Shown: positions 52,674-61,073, numbered from the stretch's first letter. The stretch: 64,000 nt of DNA from Adhaeribacter terrigena (GCF_016623615.1 NZ_JAEHFX010000011.1:1-64000); one strand, 5' to 3'. Made by a program: numbers and translations. The notes: generated from the letters alone by a model not told the origin.

Positions 52674-54077
52674 TCAGGACAAAAGTTCCGAATAAAAATT
52701 CACCAGGTACAATTCTTCCGACGACCGGGTTACGGCTGTATAAAGCCAGCGGGTAAATTCCGGGGTTATCATTTCTTCTTTCAGATACCCGTGATCTACA
52801 AAAACCGCCTGCCACTGCCCGCCCTGCGCTTTATGACAGGTTAAGGCATACGCAAATTTCACCTGAAGGGCATTTAAATACGGGTTCTTTTTCATTTGCT
52901 GGCTCCGCTCCCGCTTTGTGCCCAGGTCCGAATAATCTTTCAGCACCTCGGCGTAAAGCTCTTTATTTTTGTCCGCAGGCAAGGCCGGCGCTTCAGAATA
53001 AAGTGTATCGAGCATGATCTTTACCTCCACTTCTTCTTCGTTGGGGTTATCTACAAAACGTAGACGCACGTCGGCAAACCGGAAACCGTACATTTCTTCG
53101 TAGCGGATGATCTTGGTAATTTCCACGAAATCGCCGTTGGCCATAAACCCGATCTCCGAATCTTTGGGCAGCCAGTGGTAATTATTTTTCACGATCATCA
53201 GGTAATCGCCCGCCGAAATTTCGTCTTCATGAAAAAAGATCTGCCGCCGGATGTGCTGGTTATACAAGTTCGCATTCTTGTTCGAACGACAGATTACCGT
53301 AGTATTTTCGATCCCGAATTTATCGTAAGCGTAGCGCAAACCGTCTTCCAGGCGCTCGCCCGTCATGCGGTAAATATCTTTGTAGCCGCCGGTTTTAATT
53401 TTCAGGTTTGCCTTTTCAGCTGAAAGTTGTTCGCGCAGGTTTGTGGCGTTCATTAAAATTCCCGAAGCTTCGGCTTGGCGCATCACCTGTTTCATTTCCA
53501 CCTCAAAAACCTGGCACCGGAAATTAGATGTTAAATAAGCCCCATTCAGCGATGGACTCAAAGCCTGACCCACCGGCGGCAGCTGCGCCGTATCGCCCAC
53601 CAGCATCAGCTTGTTGTTCTTTTTTTCGAACACGTAATGCATCAGGTCCTGCAGCAAGCCATTCTCCCCGAAACCACTTTCATCGGAAAGCATGGAAGCC
53701 TCATCGACTATAAAAATGGTATCGGTAATTTTATTGGGCTGGCGCGTAAAAGACAAGCCTTCGGAATACGGATTAGCCGTTTGGCGATAAATTTTCTTGT
53801 GAATGGTAGACGCCGGCTTGCCCGAATAATTAGACATTACTTTGGCCGCGCGGCCGGTGGGTGCCAGCAACACATATTTATACCCGAACCGGTTCAGAAT
53901 TTTAACCAGCGCGCCTAAAACCGTAGTTTTACCCGTTCCCGCAAATCCTTTCAGCAGAAAAACATCCTTGTTTTCGGCTTTACTCATCAGAAAGTCGTCG
54001 AGCTTTTTAAACAGCCGCACCTGGTCAGAAGTCGGTTCAAACGGAAAATTCTGGCGTATTAAGTCTTCTGGGCGCAT
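52674..54077 (-). CDS. RecD-like ATP-dependent DNA helicase
   Basis: 467 residues. Superfamily 1 helicase: Walker A in GFAGTGKTT (about 44-52), LLAPTGRAAKVMS, Walker B in FIVDEASMLSD, GDTAQLPPVG (motif III), and at the C-terminus LTCHKAQGGQWQAVFVDHG and LYTAVTRSSEEL of the UvrD_C_2 type. It resembles the helicase core of RecD/RecD2 but lacks the N-terminal extensions of those proteins. Acts on DNA in repair or recombination; role unspecified. Confidence 0.9.
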   Translation of the reverse strand: MRPEDLIRQNFPFEPTSDQVRLFKKLDDFLMSKAENKDVFLLKGFAGTGKTTVLGALVKILNRFGYKYVLLAPTGRAAKVMSNYSGKPASTIHKKIYRQTANPYSEGLSFTRQPNKITDTIFIVDEASMLSDESGFGENGLLQDLMHYVFEKKNNKLMLVGDTAQLPPVGQALSPSLNGAYLTSNFRCQVFEVEMKQVMRQAEASGILMNATNLREQLSAEKANLKIKTGGYKDIYRMTGERLEDGLRYAYDKFGIENTTVICRSNKNANLYNQHIRRQIFFHEDEISAGDYLMIVKNNYHWLPKDSEIGFMANGDFVEITKIIRYEEMYGFRFADVRLRFVDNPNEEEVEVKIMLDTLYSEAPALPADKNKELYAEVLKDYSDLGTKRERSQQMKKNPYLNALQVKFAYALTCHKAQGGQWQAVFVDHGYLKEEMITPEFTRWLYTAVTRSSEELYLVNFYSELLS

Positions 54078-54115
54078 TAGTTGGTATCAGGTAATAAGTA
54101 TCAGGTATGAGGAAA

Positions 54116-54144
54116 AAAACGGTAGGTAAAACAACTAAAAAAGT
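54116..54144 (+). repeat. 29-nt AAAACG element
   Basis: AAAACGGTA, an AAAA middle and AAAAAAGT; 39 bp upstream of the helicase start, in opposite orientation to the gene. Confidence 0.8.
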
Positions 54145-54348
54145 CGGGATCATGGGTTACGTAGGGTGTAAACCTAAACGTAGCTCTTTCACAAAATTTT
54201 ATTCCGCTTGGTAAATTTAAAAATATGTAAATCGGTATCGGCAAAAAAACTACCCCTACCTGTTCTCCAGCAACAGATTACCACAGGTCTTAAACCGTGA
54301 AACTCCGGAGAAATAAATCAACAATTTAACAATCGGCCATTTAACAAT

Positions 54349-54801
54349 TTAGCGTTTAATATCTTCGGGCGTAAGCGTGGCCATGGTTGCGGAAGCTTTA
54401 GCAATTAAAACCGGTTCGTTTTCACCGGAAATGCTGTAAACTTCGGCTTCGCAAAAGTTAAGTTTGCGCCCCTGTTTCAACACCCAGCCTTTGGCAAAAA
54501 GTTTCTCACCGAGGCCCGGATTTAAATAAGAAGTTTTTAATTCTACCGTAACCACGTGGTGATCTTTAGGCACCAGGCTTACGGCTGCAAAACCGGCCAC
54601 AATATCGGCTACAGTAGCAATTACGCCGCCGTGCACAAAGCCTTTGTGTTGTTTATGGGCATCCTGCAAAACCAGTTCGCCTTCTATTTTTCCTTCTGAA
54701 ATTTCGGTAATTTTAAAACCAAGCAGCTGCATAAAGAACTGCCGCTCCAGTTTTTCGTTAATGGTATTTTTAAAATCCGGGTTATACGTTTTTACGTTCA
54801 T
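54349..54801 (-). CDS. PaaI-type thioesterase (hotdog fold)
   Basis: 150 residues. Hotdog-fold family: GKIEGELVLQDAHKQHKGFVHGG contains the HGG signature at about 57-59, followed by ATVADIVAGFAAVS and VTVELKTSYLNP. It should cleave acyl-CoA thioesters in the cytoplasm, with the usual loose specificity. Divergent from the Nudix gene by 38 bp. Confidence 0.9.
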   Translation of the reverse strand: MNVKTYNPDFKNTINEKLERQFFMQLLGFKITEISEGKIEGELVLQDAHKQHKGFVHGGVIATVADIVAGFAAVSLVPKDHHVVTVELKTSYLNPGLGEKLFAKGWVLKQGRKLNFCEAEVYSISGENEPVLIAKASATMATLTPEDIKR

Positions 54802-54839
54802 AGCCCGAAATTAACGACCTGAAATCCGGCAAGCAAACC

Positions 54840-55313
54840 ATGGAAGAAACAAATAAATTTTACGAAGGCAAACTGCGGGTACGCGTATGCGGTATTAATC
54901 TCCGGAACAAGTCGCTGCTGCTGGTTTGCCACAAAGGTTTGCTGCCCGGCCGCGATTTCTGGGCGCCACCGGGCGGCGGTTTGCATTACGGCGAAAGCGT
55001 ACAATCCTGCCTGAAACGCGAATTCCTGGAAGAAACCGGCCTGATCGTAAACCCGGGAAGATTTCTTTTCATTAACGAATTTCTGCAAGCTCCCCTGCAC
55101 GCCATCGAATTATTTTTTGAAGTGGAAGTAACCGGCGGCGAACTAAAACCAGGCACAGATCCCGAACTTTCAAAAGAAAACCAGATGATTGCCGAAGTTG
55201 CCTACAAAAACCTGTCAGAATTAAGCAAGATCCCGCTTGCAGAAAAACACAGCATCTTCCACCAACTCGTAGATCTGGACGACCTTTTTATTCCGGATAA
55301 CCGGTTTATTTGA
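54840..55313 (+). CDS. Nudix hydrolase
   Basis: 157 residues. The Nudix box reads GGGLHYGESVQSCLKREFLEETGL, with its catalytic glutamates at about residues 62-65, preceded by FWAPPGG. Cleaves a nucleoside-diphosphate-linked compound; substrate unknown. Followed by an unusual inverted repeat at 55318. Confidence 0.9.
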   Translation: MEETNKFYEGKLRVRVCGINLRNKSLLLVCHKGLLPGRDFWAPPGGGLHYGESVQSCLKREFLEETGLIVNPGRFLFINEFLQAPLHAIELFFEVEVTGGELKPGTDPELSKENQMIAEVAYKNLSELSKIPLAEKHSIFHQLVDLDDLFIPDNRFI

Positions 55314-55317
55314 CATG

Positions 55318-55459
55318 TTAGATTTGAAAATTTGGAGATTTGGAGATTTGAAAATCCTATTGAACTACGCTGGCGGTTAACACTTGCGCGAGCAGAGATG
55401 GTTTTGAGAACTCAATATCTTCAAATCTCCAAATTTTCAAATTTTCAAATCTTCAAATA
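55318..55459. repeat. Inverted repeat of AAATCTCC-type words
   Basis: The left part (55318-55355) is built from doubled words TTTGGAGATT and TTTGAAAAT; the right part (55413-55459) carries CTTCAAATCTCCAAATTTTC in inverse. The middle 57 bp are more GC-rich. It could form a long imperfect hairpin after the Nudix gene. Not similar to the 29-nt element. Confidence 0.6.
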
Positions 55460-55476
55460 CTTTTAGTCTTTTTCAA

Positions 55477-55484
55477 TAATTTTG
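55477..55484 (+). promoter_or_regulatory. Probable -7 box of the DUF3822 gene
   Basis: TAATTTTG matches TAnnTTTG; 31 bp before the TTG start at 55516. No clear -33 element. Confidence 0.5.
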
Positions 55485-55515
55485 CGGTTTTTTGAAGGAA
55501 GATTAATCCAGAACG

Positions 55516-56403
55516 TTGAGCACTGCAACTACCCATTACCGGCAGGTACTTAAAATTACCGACGAAGCCCTGTTAACCGGCCAAACCGGCCCGTTGAATT
55601 TATACTGCAGCCTGAGCACGCGGCATATCCGTTTGGCCGTGGCCGATGCGCAGCGCAACAAGATCCTGTCGCTCGAAGATTACGAACTTTCTACCATTTT
55701 CAGCCAGCTGCAACTTACCGAACAATTAAACCTACTGGCCGACGAAAATGAATCCCTGACCAAAACGCACTGGAATGAGATCCGGGTGGCCATTAAAAAT
55801 CAGAATTTCACCTACATTCCGGAAACCCTTTTCGATCCTTCGGCCGCGCAGCATTACCTGAACCTGCACGCCGAACCTGACGAATTTCACGAAGAAATAT
55901 TAACCTACCGGCATCCGAAAATAGAAGCCGTTAGCATTTTTACCATCGACAGTTATTTAATAAAATGGTTTGAAGAAACCTTTACGCGCAAAAAGCTGCG
56001 TTTCATGCACCAGACCAGCCCGCTGATAGAAGGCATTTTAAACGAACACCAGCGGAGCCTGCAAAAGAAAACCTATCTGTACATTGAGCAAAACAACCTG
56101 AGCATTTTACTTGCGCAGGATGGCCGCCTGGAGTTCTGCAACCAATTTTATTACGCTTCGGCAGAAGATTTTATTTATTTCACGCTGCTGGTCATGCAGG
56201 AGCAAAAACTCAATCCCGATCAGGATCCAGTTACGGTTTGGGGCGACCTTACCCACGATTCAGCTTTATTTACCATTTTAAGAAAATACATCCGGAACGT
56301 AACACTGGGCAAGAAACCGCAAAACATGACCTTCAGCTACAAATTCGACGACGTTTTTGACCACCGCTTTTTCGATCTCTACAACCTGCACCTTTGCGAG
56401 TAA
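55516..56403 (+). CDS. DUF3822 protein
   Basis: 295 residues from TTG 55516; no ATG occurs for a long distance and the promoter box at 55477 agrees. DUF3822 family, actin-like ATPase-fold relatives specific to Bacteroidota, usually found beside rsmD and coaD. Marks are NLYCSLSTRHIRLAVAD, FTYIPETLFDPS and SIFTIDSYLIKWFEETF. Here coaD follows after 670 bp, but rsmD is absent between them. Function unknown. Confidence 0.85.
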   Translation: MSTATTHYRQVLKITDEALLTGQTGPLNLYCSLSTRHIRLAVADAQRNKILSLEDYELSTIFSQLQLTEQLNLLADENESLTKTHWNEIRVAIKNQNFTYIPETLFDPSAAQHYLNLHAEPDEFHEEILTYRHPKIEAVSIFTIDSYLIKWFEETFTRKKLRFMHQTSPLIEGILNEHQRSLQKKTYLYIEQNNLSILLAQDGRLEFCNQFYYASAEDFIYFTLLVMQEQKLNPDQDPVTVWGDLTHDSALFTILRKYIRNVTLGKKPQNMTFSYKFDDVFDHRFFDLYNLHLCE

Positions 56404-56429
56404 TATAATTGTTAATTGTTGATTGATTT

Positions 56430-56458
56430 TAACCGGTATGGTTTCAGGCTTAAAAAGT
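56430..56458 (+). repeat. 29-nt AAAACG element, weak 5' end
   Basis: TAACCGGTAT replaces AAAACGGTAT; TTT run and TAAAAAGT are intact. 26 bp after the DUF3822 stop. Confidence 0.6.
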
Positions 56459-56914
56459 CTGGATCAGGATTAAAGAGTTGTCTGAATTGATATTTGTAGG
56501 ATTAAGGGATTAAAGGATTATTGTCCTCAAAATTACCAATCGAACGCGCCAGCGGAGTACGATCAACGAAAGCGATGAAAAGCAAGCAAAATTTGCGCTT
56601 ACGGCAGCAAATTATGCCGCCTGCAGGAGCAGAAAAGTTTTCTATCAAGGCACTTTTCAGTTTTCTATGAAATGCAAGAAGTTATCAGGGTGCGCTTTTG
56701 TCAAGCGCACTGTTTGAGCGGTCAGCGCCTGTCCCGCAGGCTTGCGGGAAGTTTGCGCTTGCCCCCGGAAATGCTTCGGGACGTGCCGCTTGATTTTCGT
56801 TGGTTCTTTTTGTATCAAGCGGCACATCCCGAACCCTTTCGGGGACAAAAAGAACACTAAAGTAAGAGAAGAACTACTAAGGCAATTGATCAATAAGATA
56901 AAGCTAACGACCAA

Positions 56915-56943
56915 AAAACGGTATCTTTTTGAGCTGAAAAACT
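56915..56943 (+). repeat. 29-nt AAAACG element
   Basis: AAAACGGTAT, TTTTT and GAAAAACT. Confidence 0.85.
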
Positions 56944-56994
56944 CAGTAGCAAACTAAACTACCACCTTGATAAGATCCCTCCTATCGCCGGGAT

Positions 56995-57023
56995 AAAACG
57001 GTATGTTTTTCAGCTAAAAAACC
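56995..57023 (+). repeat. 29-nt AAAACG element
   Basis: AAAACGGTAT, TTTTT and AAAAAACC; 80 bp after the previous copy and 48 bp before coaD. Confidence 0.75.
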
Positions 57024-57071
57024 ATTAACTTACCCTGCTAAAAAAGCAAAAAATTAACAAACCACCTCTAA

Positions 57072-57560
57072 ATGAAAAGAATAGCAATTTTTCCCGGCTC
57101 TTTCGATCCCTTCACCAACGGCCATTTAGACGTGGTACAGCGCGGAACCGAACTTTTCGACGAAATAATAATAGCCATCGGCAACAACAGCAATAAAAAA
57201 CGCGCCTGGGAAGTAGAGCAAATGGTAGCGATTATTGAAGATATTTTTAAAGATCAGCCCCATATTTCGGTGCAATCCTACAAAGGCCTTACCGCCGATT
57301 TTGCACGAAATGTTGGTGCAAAATTTTTGCTGCGCGGTTTACGCAATACCACAGATTTTGAGTACGAGAACACCATTGCCCAGGCCAACCGCCACGTTAA
57401 TAAAGATCTGGAAACAGTGTTTTTAATTACTTCGCCGCACCTTGCCGCCATAAGTTCTTCCATTATCCGGGAGATTCATTCTTACGGCGGCAACGTGAAC
57501 GACTTTATTCCTTTCCGGCTTTCAGACTTTTCAGGTAATAATTCATCACAAATTCAATAG
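57072..57560 (+). CDS. coaD: Phosphopantetheine adenylyltransferase
   Basis: 162 residues. Adenylyltransferase of coenzyme A synthesis. FPGSFDPFTNGH is the nucleotidyl-transferase signature at residues 8-19; LRGLRNTTDFEYE and ISSSIIRE (about 130-137) are the other PPAT motifs. Length is normal. Its 3' end overlaps the 3' end of the convergent Nudix gene by 56 bp. Confidence 0.97.
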   Translation: MKRIAIFPGSFDPFTNGHLDVVQRGTELFDEIIIAIGNNSNKKRAWEVEQMVAIIEDIFKDQPHISVQSYKGLTADFARNVGAKFLLRGLRNTTDFEYENTIAQANRHVNKDLETVFLITSPHLAAISSSIIREIHSYGGNVNDFIPFRLSDFSGNNSSQIQ

Positions 57561-58185
57561 AACCGTAGGCGTCTTTCAGCACTTCTTTTACTTCTTCGGG
57601 CGTCATCCAGCGTACTTCTTCAATAAATTCTTCGGCCTGGGGCTTCATCAGGCTGTCGTCGGTGCAGGCCATTAAAAACCAGCTCGTTTTCTTTAGAATT
57701 TTGTTGCCTTTATAAGCGTAAGAGTGCCAGGTGTTGGGTAATTCATCTATTACCTGCACCTTTATGCCGCATTCCTCTTCCACTTCGCGGATGGCGCCTT
57801 CGCGCACGTCTTCCACTTTTTTCATTTTGCCTTTCGGAAGATCCCATTTACCCAAACGGTAAATCATCAGGATCTTGCCGTCTTTTATAACCAGGCCGCC
57901 GGCCGCTTTCACGATCTTGAACTGGTCTTTCAGGTGCTGAATGATGCGGCGTTTTTTGTCGGTAACCAGCGTTAGCGAATCGAGTTTTTTTAGTTTTTTT
58001 ACTTCCAGCAACCGGATGATTCGGTCGATCAGGCTTTCGTTCACATCCCGGATCAGCACATCGCCAAGCAGGGTTTTAGAATTAAAATATTCGTCCGCAT
58101 CTAAAACCAGGTCGTAGTGGTGCTTGTATACTTTATCACCAGCTTTCTTGAGAATTAACGGAATGTCGTTTATAAAGACGTTCAT
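57505..58185 (-). CDS. Nudix hydrolase with N-terminal extension
   Basis: 226 residues. The N-terminal 90 residues are an uncharacterised extension common in Bacteroidota members. The Nudix box is in GKMKKVEDVREGAIREVEEECG at about 128-150, preceded by GKWDLPKG. Substrate unknown. Its last 56 bp are antisense to the end of coaD, so one of the two genes may use the overlap for transcription interference. Confidence 0.9.
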   Translation of the reverse strand: MNVFINDIPLILKKAGDKVYKHHYDLVLDADEYFNSKTLLGDVLIRDVNESLIDRIIRLLEVKKLKKLDSLTLVTDKKRRIIQHLKDQFKIVKAAGGLVIKDGKILMIYRLGKWDLPKGKMKKVEDVREGAIREVEEECGIKVQVIDELPNTWHSYAYKGNKILKKTSWFLMACTDDSLMKPQAEEFIEEVRWMTPEEVKEVLKDAYGSIEFVMNYYLKSLKAGKE

Positions 58186-58293
58186 TGGGTAATGATTTTG
58201 CGGAGTTTGTAATTTTTACAAATCAATAAAAAAAAATGGAAACAAAAACGCTTCATGGTAAAAATACGGAAATAATATTTTCTAATTTTGGCC

Positions 58294-58932
58294 ATGGAAA
58301 AAGACGAAACTGCCCGGAAAATTGCGGCTTACCTGCTCGAGACCGGCGCTGTAAAACTGCGCCCGGAACAACCTTTTAAATGGAGTTCCGGCTGGAACTC
58401 TCCGATCTATTGCGACAATCGTGTTACGCTTTCGCATCCCGCTATACGTACATTTATCAAAAAGGCTTTAGCTACGGCCATAAAAAATAATTTCCCGAAG
58501 GTGGAAGTGATTGCTGGCGTAGCCACAGCCGGCATTGCCCAGGGTGCTTTGGTAGCGGAAGAACTGGGTTTACCGTTCGTGTATGTGCGTCCGGAACCGA
58601 AAAGCCACGGCATGGGCAACCAGATTGAAGGCCACCTGGAAGCCGGAAAAAAAGTGGTGATGCTGGAAGACCTGATCTCTACCGGCGGAAGCTCCTTAAA
58701 ATCGGCTAAAGCGGTGCAGGCTGCTAACGCTGAAGTTATTGGCATGGCCGCGATCTTCACTTACGGCTTCGCCAAAGCCGACCAGAATTTTGAAGAAGCC
58801 CATATTCCATTGGTGACGCTCAGCAATTACAACGTTTTAGCCGAAGTGGCCCAGGAAAAAGGAATCATCAAACCCGAATCATTCGAAAGCCTGAAAAGCT
58901 GGCGCGAAGCTCCGGAAGTTTGGGGAGTTTAG
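58294..58932 (+). CDS. pyrE: Orotate phosphoribosyltransferase
   Basis: 212 residues from ATG 58294. Pyrimidine biosynthesis; adds ribose-5-phosphate from PRPP to orotate. FKWSSGWNSPIYCDNR is the orotate site, YVRPEPKSHGMGNQIEG holds the catalytic Lys-rich loop, and the PRPP-binding VVMLEDLISTGGSS is at about 127-140. TAATTTTG at 58283-58290 matches the -7 box and ends only 3 nt before the ATG, which would make the transcript nearly leaderless. Confidence 0.95.
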   Translation: MEKDETARKIAAYLLETGAVKLRPEQPFKWSSGWNSPIYCDNRVTLSHPAIRTFIKKALATAIKNNFPKVEVIAGVATAGIAQGALVAEELGLPFVYVRPEPKSHGMGNQIEGHLEAGKKVVMLEDLISTGGSSLKSAKAVQAANAEVIGMAAIFTYGFAKADQNFEEAHIPLVTLSNYNVLAEVAQEKGIIKPESFESLKSWREAPEVWGV

Positions 58933-58943
58933 TTTTACTTTTA

Positions 58944-58972
58944 AAAACGCTACCATTTTTAATGCAAAAAGT
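58944..58972 (+). repeat. 29-nt AAAACG element overlapping a terminator
   Basis: AAAACGCTA, TTTTT and CAAAAAGT. Its last seven bases are the first seven of the terminator stem at 58966. Confidence 0.8.
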
Positions 58973-59004
58973 GCAGCCTGAAAATTTTCGGGCTGCACTT
59001 TTTT
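58966..59004. terminator. Terminator after pyrE
   Basis: AAAAAGTGCAGCC pairs with GGCTGCACTTTTTT around an 11-nt loop, with A and T runs on both sides; it can stop transcription from both strands. Confidence 0.9.
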
Positions 59005-59044
59005 AGTTTTAAGGCTAGTTTATTTTCTGAAGAATTAAAAATCA

Positions 59045-59073
59045 AAAACGCTATGATTTCAGGCCCAAAAAGT
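59045..59073 (+). repeat. 29-nt AAAACG element
   Basis: AAAACGCTAT, a TTT run and AAAAAGT; it touches the stop codon of the following minus-strand gene. Confidence 0.8.
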
Positions 59074-59738
59074 CAGTTCAAACTGAAATGCTGTTGCGGT
59101 TTTTTAGGTTTGGCCGATTTGGCCGCAAAGATCAGTCCCTGGATCAGCAAACCGACCCCGATCAGGATTGCCAGCTCAAATTGGGTTAAAAGCGAAGAAC
59201 CCGCGATCATTTTCTTAGACTTTTCGCTCAGCAGTCTGCCCTCCGCTACCTGAATTCCGGAAAGTTCGTGCAGGTTTTCGGCAGCCGATACATAAGAAGC
59301 ATCCAACGTAACTTTTTTTTCCGGCAGCGCCTGACCAACTCCGGCCATATATTGGCTTTCCAGTTTTTCGATCGTTGCCACGTTCTCCTTAAAATCCTGG
59401 AAGCTAACTGCTTCTTTTTCGGTGAGCCTGGTTTTTTCGTAATGCAGAATCAGTGAATGGATCGCGGAATTTTGCGCCCCGATCTTAGCCTGCAAATTCC
59501 CCAGATTCTCCTGGCTGCTGCAATTATCGAGCATGATCTTTTTCTGGTACAAATGGTCGGAAAGCTGATAAATGTAGCTTTCTACCACCAGGCGGTCTTC
59601 ATAAACTGAAGCAAAAGAATTTCCCAGCTCCGCCACCTTGCGTTCGTCGTAGCAGTTCTTTGCGAATACCAGCAGAAAAACCACGCCCAAAATAAGCGCT
59701 GCCCGGGTTTTCTGCTGAATGGTGAATGCCCATTTCAT
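59073..59738 (-). CDS. Four-helix-bundle MCP-type sensor without signalling domain
   Basis: 221 residues. N-terminal membrane helix (ALILGVVFLLVFAKN), a roughly 150-residue helical periplasmic segment like the 4HB_MCP_1 domain of chemoreceptors, then a second membrane helix (FELAILIGVGLLIQGLIFAA) and a short basic cytoplasmic tail. It lacks HAMP and methyl-accepting signalling domains. A stand-alone sensor or structural protein; function unknown. Confidence 0.7.
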   Translation of the reverse strand: MKWAFTIQQKTRAALILGVVFLLVFAKNCYDERKVAELGNSFASVYEDRLVVESYIYQLSDHLYQKKIMLDNCSSQENLGNLQAKIGAQNSAIHSLILHYEKTRLTEKEAVSFQDFKENVATIEKLESQYMAGVGQALPEKKVTLDASYVSAAENLHELSGIQVAEGRLLSEKSKKMIAGSSLLTQFELAILIGVGLLIQGLIFAAKSAKPKKPQQHFSLN

Positions 59739-59803
59739 GATAATTTATAAATTAATGTGAATCAGAGTAATATAAGCAATTTTTATTATAAAAAGAAGTT
59801 CAG

Positions 59804-60250
59804 TCAAGCAAAAATATCTTTGTCCTTCTTATTACTTTTATAATAGAAGATCATAGAAAGGGCAAAGCAAACTATCCATGCTAAGCCTTCAGTAGTCTTT
59901 TGATAATAATCATTATGCTTCCAATTATTAATGGCAAAATAAAATAAAGGTGTGGTAGAGGTTAGTAGAAAACCAGTTATAATTAATCTAACCCGCCGCT
60001 CTTTTTTTATCAACTTATTTGTAAAAAAAACGATGGGAAAATAAGTAATGATACTAACTGTCAGTGGAAACATATTATAAAAAAATGCCCCTCCAATCAT
60101 TTCTATAAAGATTAGTTCGGGTGCCGCTGGGAAATATCTTATTGTATCAGGTAAATATGTTTCATTTGTTATGTTGTATTTCATGAGAATGAAATAAACT
60201 ACCATGAAAGACAAATCCTTAATTAATATATGAATAACCGCTAATCGCAT
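59804..60250 (-). CDS. Hypothetical membrane protein
   Basis: 148 residues with four predicted membrane helices. AT-rich DNA and no recognised family. It might be a recent acquisition. The start ATG at 60250 is followed by a hydrophobic segment. Nothing in the neighbourhood points to a role. Confidence 0.6.
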   Translation of the reverse strand: MRLAVIHILIKDLSFMVVYFILMKYNITNETYLPDTIRYFPAAPELIFIEMIGGAFFYNMFPLTVSIITYFPIVFFTNKLIKKERRVRLIITGFLLTSTTPLFYFAINNWKHNDYYQKTTEGLAWIVCFALSMIFYYKSNKKDKDIFA

Positions 60251-60336
60251 AGGAATAGTTTGATTAGAAATTTCAAACTAGTTTGAAATCTCCTGAAAGT
60301 AAAAACCTAACTTTACAATTCCAATAAGAACCACCA

Positions 60337-60834
60337 ATGAAAATCGGCCTCCTCTCCGACACCCACTCCTACCTCGACGAACGCATTCTGCACCACCTCA
60401 GCACCTGCGATGAGATCTGGCACGCCGGCGATTTCGGCAACGTAGAAGTTTCGGATACGCTGGCCAATTTAAAGCCCTTACGCGGCGTTTACGGCAACAT
60501 CGACGATCAACGCATCCGTCTGATCCATCCGAAGGTAAACCGCTTTAACGTAGCCGGTTTGGAAGTTCTCATCACCCACATCGGCGGCTACCCCGGCAAG
60601 TACCATCCCGATATCAGAACGGAAATCCAGCAGAACCCGCCCGGTCTGTTCATCACCGGCCATTCGCACATCCTAAAAGTGATACCCGATAAAAAACTAG
60701 GGTTACTGCATTTAAACCCGGGCGCGGCCGGCAAGCACGGGTTTCATACCATGCGCACCATGATGAAATTCGACATAAACGCCGGGAAAATTGAAAACCT
60801 GCAGGTTATAGAATTGGGTAAGAGGGCCGGATAA
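60337..60834 (+). CDS. YfcE/MJ0936-type metallophosphoesterase
   Basis: 165 residues. Calcineurin-like phosphoesterase: LLSDTHSYLD (metal 1, residues 5-14), HAGDFGN (about 29-35), GNIDDQRIR (about 53-61), THIGGYPG and GHSHILK supply the six metal ligands. Cleaves phosphodiesters or phosphomonoesters with a broad range; true substrate unknown. Length is normal. A 29-nt element starts on its last base. Confidence 0.9.
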   Translation: MKIGLLSDTHSYLDERILHHLSTCDEIWHAGDFGNVEVSDTLANLKPLRGVYGNIDDQRIRLIHPKVNRFNVAGLEVLITHIGGYPGKYHPDIRTEIQQNPPGLFITGHSHILKVIPDKKLGLLHLNPGAAGKHGFHTMRTMMKFDINAGKIENLQVIELGKRAG

Positions 60835-60862
60835 AAACGGTATCCTTTCGGGCCTGAAAACT
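60834..60862 (+). repeat. 29-nt AAAACG element
   Basis: AAAACGGTAT, a CTTT run and GAAAACT; it overlaps the stop codon of the phosphoesterase. Confidence 0.75.
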
Positions 60863-61006
60863 ATTTTAACCCTTCAGCTCAACACAAACTAAAAACCACA
60901 GGCAAAAACATAAGCATTGCCTGTAAACTCCGTTTCTGCCGTTACCCAAGCAGGTCCAGCCACAAAGCAATACTTAAAAAACTTTTAAATCACCGACAAA
61001 ACAAAA

Positions 61007-61033
61007 AAGTGTGCCCGATAAACAGGCACACTT
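61007..61033 (-). terminator. Terminator of the small basic gene
   Basis: AAGTGTGCC (61007-61015) pairs with GGCACACTT (61025-61033). Read on the minus strand the stem runs into six T residues, 91 bp after the gene stop. Confidence 0.7.
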
Positions 61034-61044
61034 CTAATATTATG

Positions 61045-61073
61045 AAAACAGTATGGTAATTACACTAAAAACT
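61045..61073 (+). repeat. 29-nt AAAACG element, CAGTA variant
   Basis: AAAACAGTAT, a middle without a full run and TAAAAACT; in the region between terminator and gene. Confidence 0.5.

Larger units (their letters stand above)
56404..57071. other. Intergenic region, 670 bp, with a GC-rich noncoding block
   Basis: Three 29-nt elements (56430, 56915, 56995). Between them, about 56521-56860 is richer in G and C, contains short palindromic strings (for example CCCGCAGGCTTGCGGG) and CGCTTGATTTTCGTTGGTTC sequence of a kind often seen as degraded repeats in Bacteroidota. The rsmD gene that usually sits here is missing. Small frames inside have no protein-like support. Confidence 0.5.
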
